Shown here: positions 11,995-24,840 of the stretch, piece after piece
Layout of the letters: every line of letters starts with the position of its first letter
Position numbering within the stretch: the stretch's first letter is position 1
NCBI RefSeq assembly: GCF_004011695.2
Contig: NC_082408.1
Coordinates: 2,465,501 to 2,529,500, forward strand
Reading direction: 5' to 3'
From: Ascochyta rabiei
Taxonomy: Eukaryota; Ascomycota; Dothideomycetes; Pleosporales; Didymellaceae
Length of the DNA stretch: 64,000 nucleotides
Translations under genes and position numbers: made by a program
Notes under the pieces: model-generated
The model's input: only the letters and a program-made list of their open reading frames with translations
What the model was told of the DNA's origin: nothing
Databases searched by the model: none

Positions 11995-12060
11995 AATTAA
12001 TTAATTAATAAGTTTAACGTCCTGTGTAAGTCTAAGACTATATAAGACGAGAGTAGTTAA

Positions 12061-12315
12061 TGTAAGGCAGACTTTACAAGCATAAAAGTAGCGATCTAGT
12101 AAACTGATAGATTTAAAAGAGGAGTAAACAAAATAGCAGACAGCGAGCTACAAGAGGGCGGAGAGAGAGGCCTACTTATAGTAGTAAGGCCTGTGCTCTC
12201 TACAAGTAAAAGTAAAGGCAAGTAAAGGAAGGTTCTACTAGGTTTAATAGAATCTACTAGTAGGTTGTAACACATACTAGTAGGTTACCATCTTACCTTA
12301 GCAGAAGTCCTAACA
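12061..12315 (-). repeat. Gypsy-B 3' LTR
   Basis: This 255-bp LTR differs from 19,038-19,292 mainly by C/T and G/A changes. Confidence 0.92.
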
Positions 12316-12619
12316 CGTGCCCCTCCTTACAAATAGCGAAGTCTCTTAAGCTAAAGTCTGTGTACAAGTGACTGTAAGAGTCTAATACTAACAGTTTTTT
12401 TAAGTAAGAGTAAAAGAAAAACAAAGGAAAAAAGGGATGTAGAAATCCTGTATAAGAACCTATTAGTGGTTAGAGTGCAATTAAGGTATATGCCTTTAGT
12501 AGTATTACGCAGGTCTCCCTAAATCCTTATACAAAAAAACAACCTCTAAGATTTTTTCTACCGCACAAACCCTGCAACGCAAAAATTTTACTCCTCTCTG
12601 TTTAGAGCTTATATAAGGG

Positions 12620-15600
12620 AGTAGTGCAAAGAGATTTATTAATTTGTTAGAGCTAGATTTATCCTTAACTTTAAGGTTAACCTTTATTAATAGTTGATTG
12701 CTAAACTGTAGCAGCCTAAGGGCGAGCTTAAGCAGGTCTAGATTATGTTTAGCGTGTCTTTAGGCGTGTTTTTAACCTGTAAAGGAGCCTGTTAAAAGCA
12801 GCCTAATACTCTGTTAAGTAATGTATCCGCTTTTGTTAGCCTATCTTCTTTTAACTAGATTTATTAAGATTGCTAAACTAGCCGTTATTAAAGGTGTCTT
12901 CTGGGCGAGGCTCCTAGTCCGTTGGCATTTAGAGTGCTAGTAGAACTAGTTTATTAGGATTGTTGTAGTAAAACAAGAAAGCGTTGTAGTAGTTAAGATG
13001 TTACTCAGCAGGTTCCTAGGTAGGTTTAGGGTTATTAGACTATTTAACAAGGTATTCCTATATACTGCGTTGCTTTCTGTAATTAAGGAATAAGTTAACG
13101 TACTATTCTTAAGAGACTAAACCCTGGTTGTTAGTGACCTCTACAGGTGTTAGTTTAGGTAGTGCTTAATCTAGTAGATTGTTTTAGCTTGTTTCCTAGA
13201 GTAAGTTAGGGTAAAATACTAGAAATACGCCTTTTAATATTATATCTGTAGGTAGGTCTAGTTTGTATACAGCTCTGTTGTGTATAACACAAGTAACTAA
13301 GTATAGCCTAGCATACTTGTAGTCTAGTTTTTTTAAAGGCTGGGTAGTATTCTAGTTGCGTGTGGAAACCTAAACTATGTCGCTAACTGCGTATTTTAGA
13401 GTCTGTTAGTAATAAGCATTAGCTTAGGCTTGTTATTCTTATTATGCCTAGGTAAGCTAAATCTTTAGATATTCTAGAAGGTTAGCGTAGGTGCGGAGTA
13501 ACTTATTAGCGCGCAAGATTCAGTCTTTAGCTTCTTTTAATAATAGTTCTATTTAGGTATAGTCTTTACTAGGGTGTATACCGCTTTAAGGATAATACCT
13601 AAGATCTATAAAGAAAGGTGTAAGTCTAGTAGACACATTAACAGTGTTATTAGCTTAAAACTTAGCAAGATACAGCTATAAAGCCTAATTATTTTATGTG
13701 TAGTTAACGTACTTTCGCAAATAGATTTTAAGGCTTTAATTAGCTTGTTTAGTTTAACTATTAGTTTGTAGGTAATAAGAAGATGATAGCTTAGCCGAGA
13801 TTTAAAGGCGTTTGCAAACCTGTTTCTAGAACTTGTTTACAAAGGAAGTACCTTAATTAGATACAATAGTACGCAGGAGTCTATAGAGGCAAAAAATTTC
13901 TATAAAGTAGTAAGCGAATTCCTTTAAAGAGCGGCTAACTAATAGAAAGAAATGTTGCTGCTTAGTAAGACAGTCTACTATAACAAGCAGGTTTGTGTAT
14001 AATTAGCTGTTAAGAGATAAAGCTAGTAAATCTTAAATATAGTCTACAGAGATATCTAACTATCTAGCGTTAGGGATTAGTAGGGGTTTAAGGAAACTGT
14101 TATAGGCTTCCTAGGAAGGCCTTACGCATTTACACACTGCGCAAGCTTAGCAATATTTTTTAATAGACTAAGGCATGCTAGGCTAATAGTAGCGCCTAAT
14201 TATTAGATATAAAGTAGCTTTAGGACCTTTATAGCCTGTAATCTTGTAGTTATAACGTTAGTATAAGTTAAATATCTAGCGTTGTAATTGTGCGTCAGGG
14301 GGTATGTAGAGCTAAGTCTTGTCTAGGAACAGGTGTCTAGAGGAGCCTTTACTAATAGTGTGACAGTTAGCTAGGGAGATATAGTAGCTGTTTTTACAGA
14401 ACTAGAAGCTTAGATTGTAGTTATTATTGTCTAGGGCAGAAAAGATTTTCTATATAGCTGTATTAGTCGTATATGCGTTAGTAAGTATATCTTTAGTAGA
14501 TTAGGGATCTTCTAGATATAATAGTAAATCTGGTAGCAATATCCTATAAACGTTGTCTATTAGGTTAAAGTTATCTTCTAAGTTATTAGGCTCTGCTAAG
14601 GGTGTCTAAGTAGCGCAGAATGTTGTTATTGCCTAAACTTCTAGTGAGATAAATTTAGGTCGTCCGCTAGTAGTAAGGGAGAGAGCTTGTAGAGTAGCTT
14701 GTATTATAGGCGCAACTCCCAGGTCCAGGTTGCGTAGTCCTAGGATGATTTAGTGTGTGTCTAATAACTGTGTGTCTTGTTTGTCCCTAGGGATGTCCTA
14801 AGGACGTTGGCTTAACGCATCTACTTTACTATTTGTAGGTCCAGGTGCGTATATTATTTTAAAATTAAACTAGGAGAGAAACAGTAACTATTAAGCTTAG
14901 CGTTAGTTAAGCTTCTTAGTCTTTATAAAGGTTTCTAGGTTCTTATAATCTATTATTACCTGTATTGTATAAGGGGAGCCTATGAGTTCTAGTTCCTACT
15001 CTTTAAAGGCTTAAATAATAGCTATAAGTTCTATGTTGTAGATGTTGTAATTACATTCTGCAGATAAGTGCTTTTTTAAGAAGAACGCAATAGGTTGCAG
15101 ATTGCCTTTTTAATTCTGTTGCTTTATAATTCCTCCTGTAGCCTAGCTAGAGGAATTAGTACAGATAACAACTAGCTGCGTAGGATTAAAGTGTTAGAGT
15201 ATAATATCTAGTTAGAAGGCGCTTTTTAAGGCTTAAAAGGTGTCTTTGTAGGCTTAGGTAGGCTTAAAGTCTTAGTACCAGACAGAACGTTAGATTACTA
15301 AAAGATCTTTCTTAGAGGGTCTAGAAACAACAGTAGATTTAACAGCTTATTTTAAGGGGAGAGCAATTAACAAGTACCCTTTAATAAAATGTTAATAGAA
15401 TCTAGTAAAACCTAGAAAGGAGAGAATGTTAGGTACCGTTTTAGGCATCTCCTAATCTTAGACAGCTTTGATTTTGTTAGGGTCTATTTGTACGCTGTTG
15501 TTGGTAATAATTATGCCTAGGAACTTAACGCGTTCCTTGTAGAATTTAGACTTCTTTAGATCTACATAACATCCTTAATCTTTAAGTCTGCTAAGAACTT

Positions 15601-17100
15601 TCTTAACATGTTCCTTGTGTTCAGCTAGGAAGTTAGAAAAGACTAGGACGTTATCCAAATATGCTGTGCAGAATTAATTAAGGTATTTAAACAATAAGTT
15701 GTTAATTACCTGCTAAAAAGTTGCTAGGGCGTTTCATAGTCTAAAGGGTATAACTTTGTACTAGTATATACCTTTTTATATAGAGAATGCTGTAAGTTAT
15801 TCTAAGCTAGGCTTTATCTAAATTCTATAAAAGGCGTAGATAACATCAAATTTTAAGAATATAGTTGCCTAGTTGAGTTATGCCATAGTTTTGCAGAAAA
15901 ATGGAATAGGATATTAGTCCTTAATAGTAGCGTTGTTAAGCTCCCAGTAATCCACACAGACTCGCAGGCCCCCCCTAGGTTTAGCAACAATAAGTAGGTT
16001 ATTTTAAGCAGGGGAATTGCAGCGTTTAATAAAACCTTGTGCCTTGTTTTCCTTAATATAGTGTTTAATAGCTTTAATTTACTGTCTAGAGAACAGTTAA
16101 AGGCAATAATTAGGAGTGTTTGTACCTAGTTTAAGCTTTATCTTATAGTTAAAGTCACTGTAGTTAGGGAGAGTTTTAGCAGCTTCCCTATTAAATGTTA
16201 GAATAAAGTCAGCGTATTCCTTTAGTTCTTTAGAGGTAAGTAAGTTAGAAAGGGGCGGGTCCTGGCTTAGTTGGAAGAATTTGTTGAAATTAGCATCTGC
16301 TAAAGCGCGTCTAGCAGTTATAGCTTAAAGTCTTTACAGTAAGATAAGGGAGTAATTATTACGTTTCCTATATAGCCTTACTATAGAAGCTAATATAATG
16401 TAGATATTGTATGTCTTTTATACTGCATAAGCATAAGGTAATCTAGGAAGTATAGATTTAGGTTAAGTAGATTGCCCTTTGTAGTAGTTGCTGGAACTAG
16501 GTTTTAATGGTAGTGGGGGCTTAGCATCTAGCAGGGAACCTTCGCAAAGTAGGGCAGGGGTTTAAGTGGTCAAGTTGCAGTGCTGTGAACAATACTTGTC
16601 TGCGAAGGTAATAGAGCGGTTTTGCTAGGAAATGGTAGGGTTATAAATAGCCCTCTACCTAAATCTAAGGATTAGGTAAAAAGATCTACAATTGTTTATA
16701 ACATAAGTGCTAGTACGCTTAAGGTATAAGTTAATTTTAAGGTAAAACTCCACTTAATATGTAATAGTTTCTGCGGGTTTGCTGTTGTATCCCTAACAGA
16801 CAATAGGTGTCGTTAGAGGAATAAGCAAAAGGGCGCCTATTTTCTTTAAGAAGGTGTTAGAGATAAAGCTGGCGTTAGCGCTATTGTCTGCTAGTGTGCG
16901 GACACCGTAAGGGGCGTTTTTGTTGCAGCCTAAGGAAGCCTAGAAAGCTAATTAGCTGCCTGTCTAAACAGGTTTCTTAGTAGTTGTCCAGGTGGTATTA
17001 ACCTGACAAATAATTAAGCTAGCCTTAGTAGTGTCTAAGTAGGGTATAAAGGGGTTAAAAGAGCGCACTTATTAGGAAACAGTCCTTAGGTAGTAACTAT
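12620..17100 (-). pseudogene. Gypsy-B pol (protease, RT, RNase H, integrase; decayed)
   Basis: Read on the minus strand, the RT entry motif at about 15,900-16,020 gives VAKPRGGLRVCVDYWELN. The active site at about 15,630-15,665 reads AYLDNVLVFSNF, again with Asp to Asn in the second catalytic position. The integrase zinc-binding region at about 14,130-14,280 reads ITGYKGPKATLYLIIRRYY followed by CAVC. The order from right to left is RT, RNase H (about 14,830-15,300), integrase. TAG stops occur throughout. A stretch at about 16,505-16,650 is noticeably less mutated. Confidence 0.82.
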
Positions 17101-18350
17101 TATCTAAGGTACCTAGTTTTCTGAATCGGAGGCGTATTCGTCTGAGGAGTCAAATTCGTCGTCTTCACTGTCTAATAGTGGGAATTGGTCTGTGGAGATA
17201 TGTCGGTTTGGTGTCTGCTAAGCCTGGTGTTTCGGGCTTGGGAATATTAGAGGACTGCTGAGCTAAGCGAAGGAGGTGTCCAAAGCAGGAGGGGGGTCGG
17301 TTAGTGGTGTTATCGGCCTGGCCTCCCAGATATTCCTGTGCTAAGCCTTAATCAGCTTTTAGCTTAAGCTGTTGGTAATACTAAGTAAGTTAAGTAGATT
17401 GCTGCTAATGCTGAGTAAACTTAGCTTGCAAGTTATTTAGTTAAGAGGCTGTCTAATTATTACAGTTGATTAGTTAGGAGTAAAAGTGCTTACCCTAATC
17501 TAGCTTAAGTTGCTTATTACTTAGTTGCTAGGATAGCGCTTGTAGACTGCTATTAACCTTACTAAGAAGTCCTAGGAGGAAGGCAGAGAGTACAGAGCAT
17601 TGTCTGTAGGTAAGGTGCATAAAATACCTATCTAGATAGTTGTTAGATAGTAAGGGCAGCCCCAGATTCTAAACAAGAGGATTAAGGGACTAGAAGTTAA
17701 AATCTGCAAGTAGCGTGATAAGGAACTCAGAAGGTTAGTTACCTAGGCTGAAGTATTTAACTAGGAAGTGTTTAACTATAGTAGTAGGAAGGTGCTAAAA
17801 CTGTTAGGAGAGACTGTTGTTTAAAGGGACCTAAGAGGACATAGAGCGCATAGAGTCCTTATAGCAAAACTGTAGAGCTAGGGTAGAGGTGTCCTACTAG
17901 CTAGCGTAAGTGGATTCTTCCTATAGCCCTAGAGTAGCGCTAGTAAGTTTCTGCAGGGAAGCCTGTCCCTAAGGGGAGTAGGGAGTAGGCTAGTGGATTT
18001 CTGTAATGGTATCCTCTGTTTTAACAGTAGCTTGCTTGTCTTTCTATGTCTAGGACTTTAGTTAGTTAGCAGATAAAGTAGATAGGCTGCTGCGTGTAAC
18101 AAAGGTTCCTAGGGTAGCAGCTTTCTTATGTGTCTTATAGCTGAAGTCTTATACGTAATTAGAAATAGCACTACTACCCTAATAATTAAAGGACTTAGGA
18201 TCTATAGGGGTTTCTAGGTAGCGTAGGCAAGACTTGTTGTAAGAAGTCTTTTTTGTAGAAGTAGAAGAAGGCTAGGGGGGTAGCATAGAGTTAGGCTTAA
18301 TATTATCCTTATTAGTTAGTAATATAGCTGCAATGTGTAAAGATGTTAGT
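17100..18350 (-). pseudogene. Gypsy-B gag region (decayed), with an acidic tract
   Basis: Gag is inferred from position between the leader and pol. A minus-strand frame at about 17,110-17,330 contains a Pro/Ser-rich stretch and then an acidic tract (SEDDEFDSSDEYASDSEN). This part is GC-richer and almost free of TAG, unlike its surroundings. I saw no zinc knuckle. Confidence 0.5.
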
Positions 18351-18479
18351 AAAAGTTAAAGGGTTGTGTCTGTAAAGGGAAGTGTAGTAGTAGTAGGTAG
18401 TTAGAGGAGAAGCAGAGTACCTAGTGCCTTTAAGTAGTAGTAGGGCCTAGATGTTTAGTAGTAAAAGTACTATATGTAA

Positions 18480-18565
18480 GTAAAAGACGAATTCTAGTAA
18501 AAGGGCTGTGTGTTAGTAAAAGACAAATTCTGATAAAAGGGCTGTGTGTTAGTAAAAGACAAAGG
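18480..18565. repeat. 36-bp tandem repeat in the Gypsy-B leader
   Basis: A 36-bp unit beginning GTAAAAGAC and ending GGGCTGTGTGTTA starts at 18,480, 18,516 and 18,552 (the last partial). Confidence 0.85.
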
Positions 18566-18606
18566 AGTAAGCGTTTCTTAAAATGAAGGGGTAGGGGATA
18601 CTTAGG

Positions 18607-18709
18607 GGCGCTGGACCTCTTAGAAGGCGCTGGTAGATTGAAAAGAAATGGGCACTAGACCACTTAAAAGGTGCTAAAGGGAGGCGCTGGACCACTTAAA
18701 AGGCGCTGG
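18607..18709. repeat. Three spaced 27-bp units with GGCGCTGG ends in the Gypsy-B leader
   Basis: The unit is GGCGCTGGACC, then CTTA-AA, then GGCGCTGG. It occurs at 18,607-18,633, 18,650-18,676 (mutated to GGCACTAG...GGTGCTAA) and 18,683-18,709. The middle copy shows the C-to-T/G-to-A changes expected of RIP. Confidence 0.8.
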
Positions 18710-19037
18710 TTAGTTAGGGGGTAGAACGGAAGGCTGGTACTCTAGAGCCTAAAAAAAAAGCAACAATTTGACCTACTAAATGTCGAAGATAGGTAATCTG
18801 TACTTAGAAGACGCGTAGGGGAGGCTGATTTGTACTTAAAAACAGGCACTTACTACCTACGCTGGTTAGGGGTAGGGACTAAGAAAAGAACTCTAAATAG
18901 GGCCAATACTTAGTAAAGAGATAGCTTACTAGACTAAAACTTCAGTGCAACCTTAAGCAGTAGTAGCTAACCACTAGCTTAACAAAGGCGGAAGCCTAAG
19001 AGAAAGCTAAATTTTTTAGCTGTTAGGTCTGCTATTA

Positions 19038-19292
19038 TGTAAGGTAGACTTCACAAGCATAAAAGTAACAATCTAGTAAACTAATAGATTTAAAAGAGGA
19101 GTGAACAAAATAGCAGATAGCGAGCTACAAGAGGGCAGAGAGAGAGGCCTACTTATAGTAGTAAGGCCTGTGCTCTCTGCAAGTGAAAGTAAAGGCAAGT
19201 AAAAGAAGGTTCTACTAGGTTTAATGGAATCTGCTAGTAGGTTGTGACACATACTAGTAGGTTACCATCTTACCTTAGTAGAAGTCCTAACA
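19038..19292 (-). repeat. Gypsy-B 5' LTR
   Basis: This 255-bp copy of 12,061-12,315 ends CCTAACA before the GTTAA duplication. Leader sequence starts to its left because the element is on the minus strand. Confidence 0.92.
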
Positions 19293-19849
19293 GTTAAGCT
19301 ACTCTAGTAATTTAAGGAGCGTGGTTGTAAAAGGTAGTAAATGTAGGTTCAGAGTCCTGTAGTGAGAGCCTATGCTCTAGAGGGTTAACAGCATTTTTTA
19401 GGTGTTTGTTGTTTCTTGTAGGTACTACTTACAGGTGCCTATTCTAGTGTCTAAAATAAAAGCTAGAGTAGCTAGAATTCTCTGGGTTGTGTGGAGTAGT
19501 AGGTTTATTAAGAGTTGTTGTCCTTGTAGGTTGTCCTGCATTGTTTTTCTTACTTGTTTATATTCTTTACAGCTAAGTAGGAGGTGTTAAGTTGTTTATG
19601 TGTAGCTGCAGATATATCTGTTGCTATCTACCTTCTATAGGTTATAGAGGTATAATTTATTATATCTATATCCTAGTTTTAGTTAGTAGTAGGCACTTGC
19701 TATCTCTTGTCTAGTATTTTTAGGTAGTTTTATCCTGTTTGTTAGTCCTAGCCAGTATTTTGCTGTGTAGGTGTCTGTTTTCCTTAGGATTACTTTAGCT
19801 TTGTAGGTAACTAGTTTGTAAACCTATTTGTCTTTTGTAATAGCTTTTA

Positions 19850-22800
19850 CTTAGATTCTAGTTCTAGCAATGCTTGTAGCGTTAGAGGTAGGCCTCTTTT
19901 TTGTTGCTTCTTTTGCTAGAAGGTCTGCTTTCTCGTTTCCTGCAATGTCTTAGTGGCCAGGGGTCTATTTAAGGCTTATTATAGCTCCTTTATCTTTAAT
20001 AGTTTTAGCTGCCTTTATACAGCGTATTTGCTAAGCTTGTCTAGGCTTGTTTAAAGGGGTTTTTAGTCTTAGGATAGCTGCCTAGTTGTCTGCAAAGACT
20101 TAGACGTTCTATCCTGTAGTGGCTATAGTAGCTGCAATTTTAAAGCCTCTTATTATTCCTTCTAGTTCTCTGTTGTATACAATTTGGCCTTTACTAATAT
20201 TATAGTTTATAGTGTAGATTTCCTTTAGCTCTTAGTTGTAGTCTAGGACTGTAATTCCTACTCCTATCCCTAGGCCTCCCTCTACAGAGGAAGCGTCTGT
20301 GTAGATAGCTAGTAAATTACTTCCTACTTTCTATAGCATCTGTGTTTTGTGTGCTTTTGCTTCTTCTTCTTTTTGTAGTTTTAAGATTTCTGTTTAGTAT
20401 GCAATAGCCTTATTCTAGGGGCAGAAGTAGAAGTCTTTTAGATTCTCTTCTCTTATACTAGGTATAGCTTTTTCTATAGACTGTGTAATTTGCATAAGCT
20501 GTATAGGAGGTCCTATTCTTAGCCTAGTATAGATTACCTCTCTTTACTCTGTGCTAGAGTCTAGGTCTGTGTTTTATAGGGTGGATTTTAGCTGTGTAGT
20601 AGCAGTGTAGATAGGGTAGTTCTTTAGGAGCTTCCTAGCTCTAAAGGCGTACTTTCTTATTGCAGTGTTTAGCCTTATTGTAGGAGGGGCTAGTGCTGCC
20701 TCTACCTCCTTAGGAATTATAGGTAAGGTTTAGAAGGTGCCTAAGATTTTCCTAAGTGCTAGGTTCTATAGTCCTTATAGTTGTTTTGCTATCCTAGCTT
20801 AATACTTCTAGAAGACTTAGCATCTATAGTCTGCTATACTAGTAACACAGGCTAGGTATATTTATTAGAGAGCAGTAGGTATAAGGCTATTACTGCTGTT
20901 TGCTAGTCTGCACATTCTGTAGAAGGCGTTTCTTACTTAGCTAATCCTTGTAGCAGCATGCTCCTTAAAGGAGAGCCTGTTGTTAAAGTAGATTCCTAGC
21001 TATTTAACAGTCTTTTTTAGTATTATATTAGACCTGTCTAGTAGGATAAGAGTATAGTTTTCTGCTTTTTAGCTTAAAGTAAAGTAGATAACTTTAGTTT
21101 TTAGTGCATTAAACTTTATTGCACAGCTAGATCCTTTTGCAACTAGGCTAGCTATATCTCTTTCTAGTAGGCAGATGTTTTTCTTTAGGCTAGTAGACAA
21201 TACTGTAATAGCTAGGTTGTCTAGGTAGGATAGTAAGTAGTTTATAATTAACTAGAATAGAGGTCTAATATATATCAGGAACAGGATAGGTAAGATAGGG
21301 CTTCCTTATAGAATTTCAGCGTTTATATTACTAAATTCTTCTGTTTCTCCATTAAAAGAAAGTTATAGTTAGCGTCTAGAGACGAAAGATTAGATCTAGG
21401 CTATCAGGCTGCAGGGTAGCTTTAGTTGTTGTAGGATAGTAAGTAGTTAGCCTAGTAAGACGTTGTCAAAGGCTCCTTTAATGTCTAGGAACACTGTAGT
21501 TGTTGTACGCCTTAGTTTTCTTTATTCTTACACTTAGTTTAGCAGCAGTATAGAGGCGTCTATAGCTAATTTTTATACTCTTCTACCTAGTTGTAAAGGG
21601 TGTAGTAGGGTAGTTGTTTTAGCTAGTATGCTAAGCTGTTTAGCAACAAGTCTTTCTGCAACTTTACCTAGGCAGCTAAGGAGACCAATTACCCTGTAGG
21701 CTTTAGGGGCTGCATGGTCTAGTTTGTTTAGCTTTTTCAGGATAACTCCTGTTGCTCTTTTCTAGATTTAAGGGTGGTATCTATAGTTAAATAGTGTAGA
21801 GAACACATAGAAGAATATGTCTATTTCTGCTTTATATACTATAGTAATAATCTCCTAGTTTATTACATCTAGTCCTAGGGATCTACTTTAGATTTGTAAG
21901 GAGCAGGCTTGTTCTAGCTCTTCTTTAGTAAGGGGTGGCTATTCCTAGCTACCTTCTTGGTAGGTCCTCCACTCTATAGGCTGAGAGGAAGGTAGTCTAG
22001 GGAAGAGAGTGTCTCTTAGTGCTAAGCACTTGCCTTAAAAGGAGTTCTCTATTCCCCTAAGGCCTTGTATAGCAGGTATGCTTTAGTTACCTACAGTTGT
22101 AGTATAGGATAATACCTTAAAGATTAATTTTATGTCCTCTTTTTCTAGGAATTAATTCTAGTAGTTGCGTTTTGCTGCTGTTACTGTTTGTAGGTAGTTG
22201 TTTCTAGTAATTAGGTTGTCCCTTTTCTATATATATGTAGTAATAGGGCTAGTAGCTAGTTCTCTCTATAGAAGGCGTTGTTTGCTAAGCATGTTTGTCC
22301 TTAGTAGTTTTAGGTCTAGGTTCTACTAAGGCTTGCTTCTTGCACTAGTAGAGCTTTGTAGGATTACAGTTTTAGCTGCGTTTGTTATTGCTGTAGTAAG
22401 CTCCTTCCCTATTGCTTCAAGCTGCTTTTCTAGCTCTCTGTCCTCTCCTTGGATTAGGAGTAGAGAGGTGCTAGTAGAGTGTCTAGGGCTTAAAGTATTT
22501 AGGGCAACGCTTTTTCCTAATTCCTTTGCTAGCTCCTTCTAAAATAGGTCCTAGTCTGCCTTCTTAGTGTTAAACTAGGGGGTAGGGTTGTTTAGGTGCT
22601 GTATTCTAGGCATAGTAATTATAAACAGGATACCTAGGTAGTCTAAGCATATACCTGCTAGGGTTTGCTAGTCTTCTATATAGTTTGTAAGCCTGTGTGT
22701 GGCAAAGGTAAGGTCTAGAACACTTTCCCTACTTATTTTTAGCCTGTAGAAGGTGCCTGTACTAGAAGTGTTTAGTAGCTCTAGGTTTTGCTCTTCTATC

Positions 22801-23300
22801 TAGGCAACAAAGCTACTAGCTTTTAGTGTTATAGTAGTTATAGTAGGGTCCTACCAAGGGTAGTAGGTGTTAAAGTCCCCTAGCAGGATTAAGTTAGGCA
22901 GAGTTTAGCTATTTAGAAGATTTCTTTCTACTGTTGTTGTTTCTTATGCGTTTGTTTAGTTGTATATATTATAGATTGTAAAGTTTAACCTAGACTACTA
23001 AACTGTAATAGCTAGGAAGTCTAGGTTAGGGTTTACATCTGCTGTTGGGGTAATTTATACTAGTGTTAAACGTAGAACGTAGGCTAGAACGCGTGGCCTT
23101 ATACTATATTCCTATAGTAGAGGTAGGATTTGTGTAAAGGAGGGGTGGTTTACAGAGCGTGTGTCTAAGTAGTCTAAAGGCTGTTGTTAAGTAGGGGTAA
23201 GCTACAGTTCTTGTACTAAGACAAGGTCTATAGCAAGTTCTACTGCAAGTTACAAGGCGCTCTCTATAGCTTATACGCTCTTGTTTAGATTTACTTATAG
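19850..23300 (-). pseudogene. LINE-A ORF2: endonuclease, reverse transcriptase, RNase H (decayed)
   Basis: On the minus strand, an endonuclease/exonuclease/phosphatase motif at about 22,840-22,890 reads LILLGDFNTYYPW; the Tyr pair stands where His is usual. RT follows: the conserved block at about 21,245-21,330 reads GSPILPILFLIYIRPLF, and the active site at about 21,210-21,235 reads SYLDNLAI for the expected Y/F-x-DD. RNase H at about 19,900-19,970 reads TPGH*DIAGNEKADLLAKEA with one TAG. Such an RNase H fits the Tad1 clade. TAG falls mainly on Trp and Gln positions. Confidence 0.85.
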
Positions 23301-23349
23301 AATCCTTAGGTTATCTAGCATTCTAGGTGTGTTTGTGCGTTTATTATAG

Positions 23350-24840
23350 CCTTATAGGCTATATATTCAATTCTATCTGCTATATATGCTTCTTTATAGT
23401 TTATACACTTAGGTATAGTGAGTACGCAGGCTTTGCTAGTAGTACTACACATATTACACTTATGTAGTGTTGTAGAGTGTTTATCTGCGTATATCTTATA
23501 TATAGTGCTATTAAGGCACCTATTCTCTGTATGTCTAAATTGCTGACATTTTTAGCATTGTGTAGTAGGAGGTGTAGGAACAAACTTCTCTATTCTTATA
23601 CTAGCTTCTAGTAGGTATAGTCTATTGCGTATAGCTTATTATACTTCTTCTTCTGTTACAAACGCTATACAGACAGATCCTAGTTGTTACTTCTGTCTCC
23701 TTTTATAGCTTGTTAGCCAGAATAGGTTTCCTACTATTGTTAGGCCTTTGTTAAAGGTAGTTATCTCTAACTTAAGCACCTCTAGGTCCTGGTTTGTTTC
23801 TAGAGACGTGGGGATGTTGTGTAGGATTACTTTGTGCCATAGTTCTATTAGAAGGGCTTCCTTATAGGTAGTAACTAATTACTAGATTACTTAGTTTTTA
23901 AGCAGGTATTTTGCAGTAAAGGAGGGCGTTATAGTAAGAACAATGTTGTTCTTTCTACTTAGGCTAGCAGAAGTAATTATAGGGAGGCTTACTCCTTTAT
24001 CTGTAAAGGCCTTGTTAAAAGCATTACGCATCTCTAGGGGGGCAAAAGAGGGTAGTTCTTGCTCTAGTGTAAGAACTAGTTAGCGTACACTTAGAGAGTT
24101 CTTTATAATAGTAGGTTGCTTCTTCTTTATAACTGTTTGCTAGTCTGTGTTCTTAGGGAGGTTAGCTAAAGCTGCAGATGCGTATAAAGTAGGCTAAGTA
24201 GAAGGTTAAATAGTAGGAGTCTTAGTAGCTAGGGTAGGTTTCTAAAGGAGGTTTGCTCTTGTTTTAATTAATTTAGACACTGTTTTAAGGTTAGATACTT
24301 AGGAGGCTAGGATAGAGAGGCCTTGTTTGTTTATCCTATTGTTTTCTACATAGTCTTAAAAGATTTCTAGAAGGTCTAGGAGGTTTAATTATTCTATGTT
24401 TAAGGTAGCTAGGGAAGAAGCCTAGATAACTATTGTCCTAGCAATATATAGAGCTTCTTTTACTGTTTTAGCAATAGGAGCTTGGTTTATAGGCCTAGTA
24501 GCTATGTTAAATTAGAAAGGGGGAAGCCTAGGTGCTGTTAGAGTAGCAGGTCTACTAGCTAGTTGTTTAGAGGGAGCAGAGGGTAAAGGTAACGTTGTAG
24601 TTCTGTTAAATATACTAGGTTAGTGTATTCCTAGAGTAGATTACAGGCGTAGTGTAGACGATAAGGGTATAGATATAGGTCTTAGGATTAGTATAGGCTG
24701 GTATATCTCTCCTAGAGGGGTTAGAGAGCTAGGGGGGCTTATTTCTATTGTCCCTGTGTTTGGAGATTAGTCTCTATTAGGTGGTGGTTCCAGTTCTATA
24801 GTCCTAGGTCCTGGGTCGTAGTCCTAGGTGGGGTTTTCCT
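23350..24840 (-). pseudogene. LINE-A ORF1 (nucleic-acid-binding, decayed)
   Basis: Positions about 23,400-23,580 on the minus strand contain a run of zinc knuckles: C*KCQQFRHTENRC (one TAG), then a damaged second one, then CNMCSTTSKACVLTIPKC. This arrangement is usual for LINE ORF1 proteins that coat the transcript. The N-terminal two thirds, upstream to about 24,840, are Ser/Thr/Pro-rich with no recognised domain. Confidence 0.75.

Larger units (their letters stand above)
12061..19292 (-). mobile_element. Gypsy-B: complete Ty3/gypsy element, RIP-decayed
   Basis: Two 255-bp LTRs (TGTAAGG...CCTAACA) bound the element, with an exact GTTAA duplication (12,056-12,060 and 19,293-19,297). Joining the flanks restores the LINE 3' sequence GAGTAGTTAAGCTACTC, which LINE-B shows uninterrupted at 45,940 as GAGCAGTTAAGCTACTC. 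Coding direction is minus, so the 5' LTR is at the right. A purine tract (complement of CGTGCCCCTCCTTAC) adjoins the left LTR at 12,316-12,330. Confidence 0.93.

Noticed and set aside
19402..22542. Short plus-strand ORFs (60-70 codons) in LINE-A
   Set aside because: They are antisense to the decayed LINE ORF2, and no homologous motif is visible.
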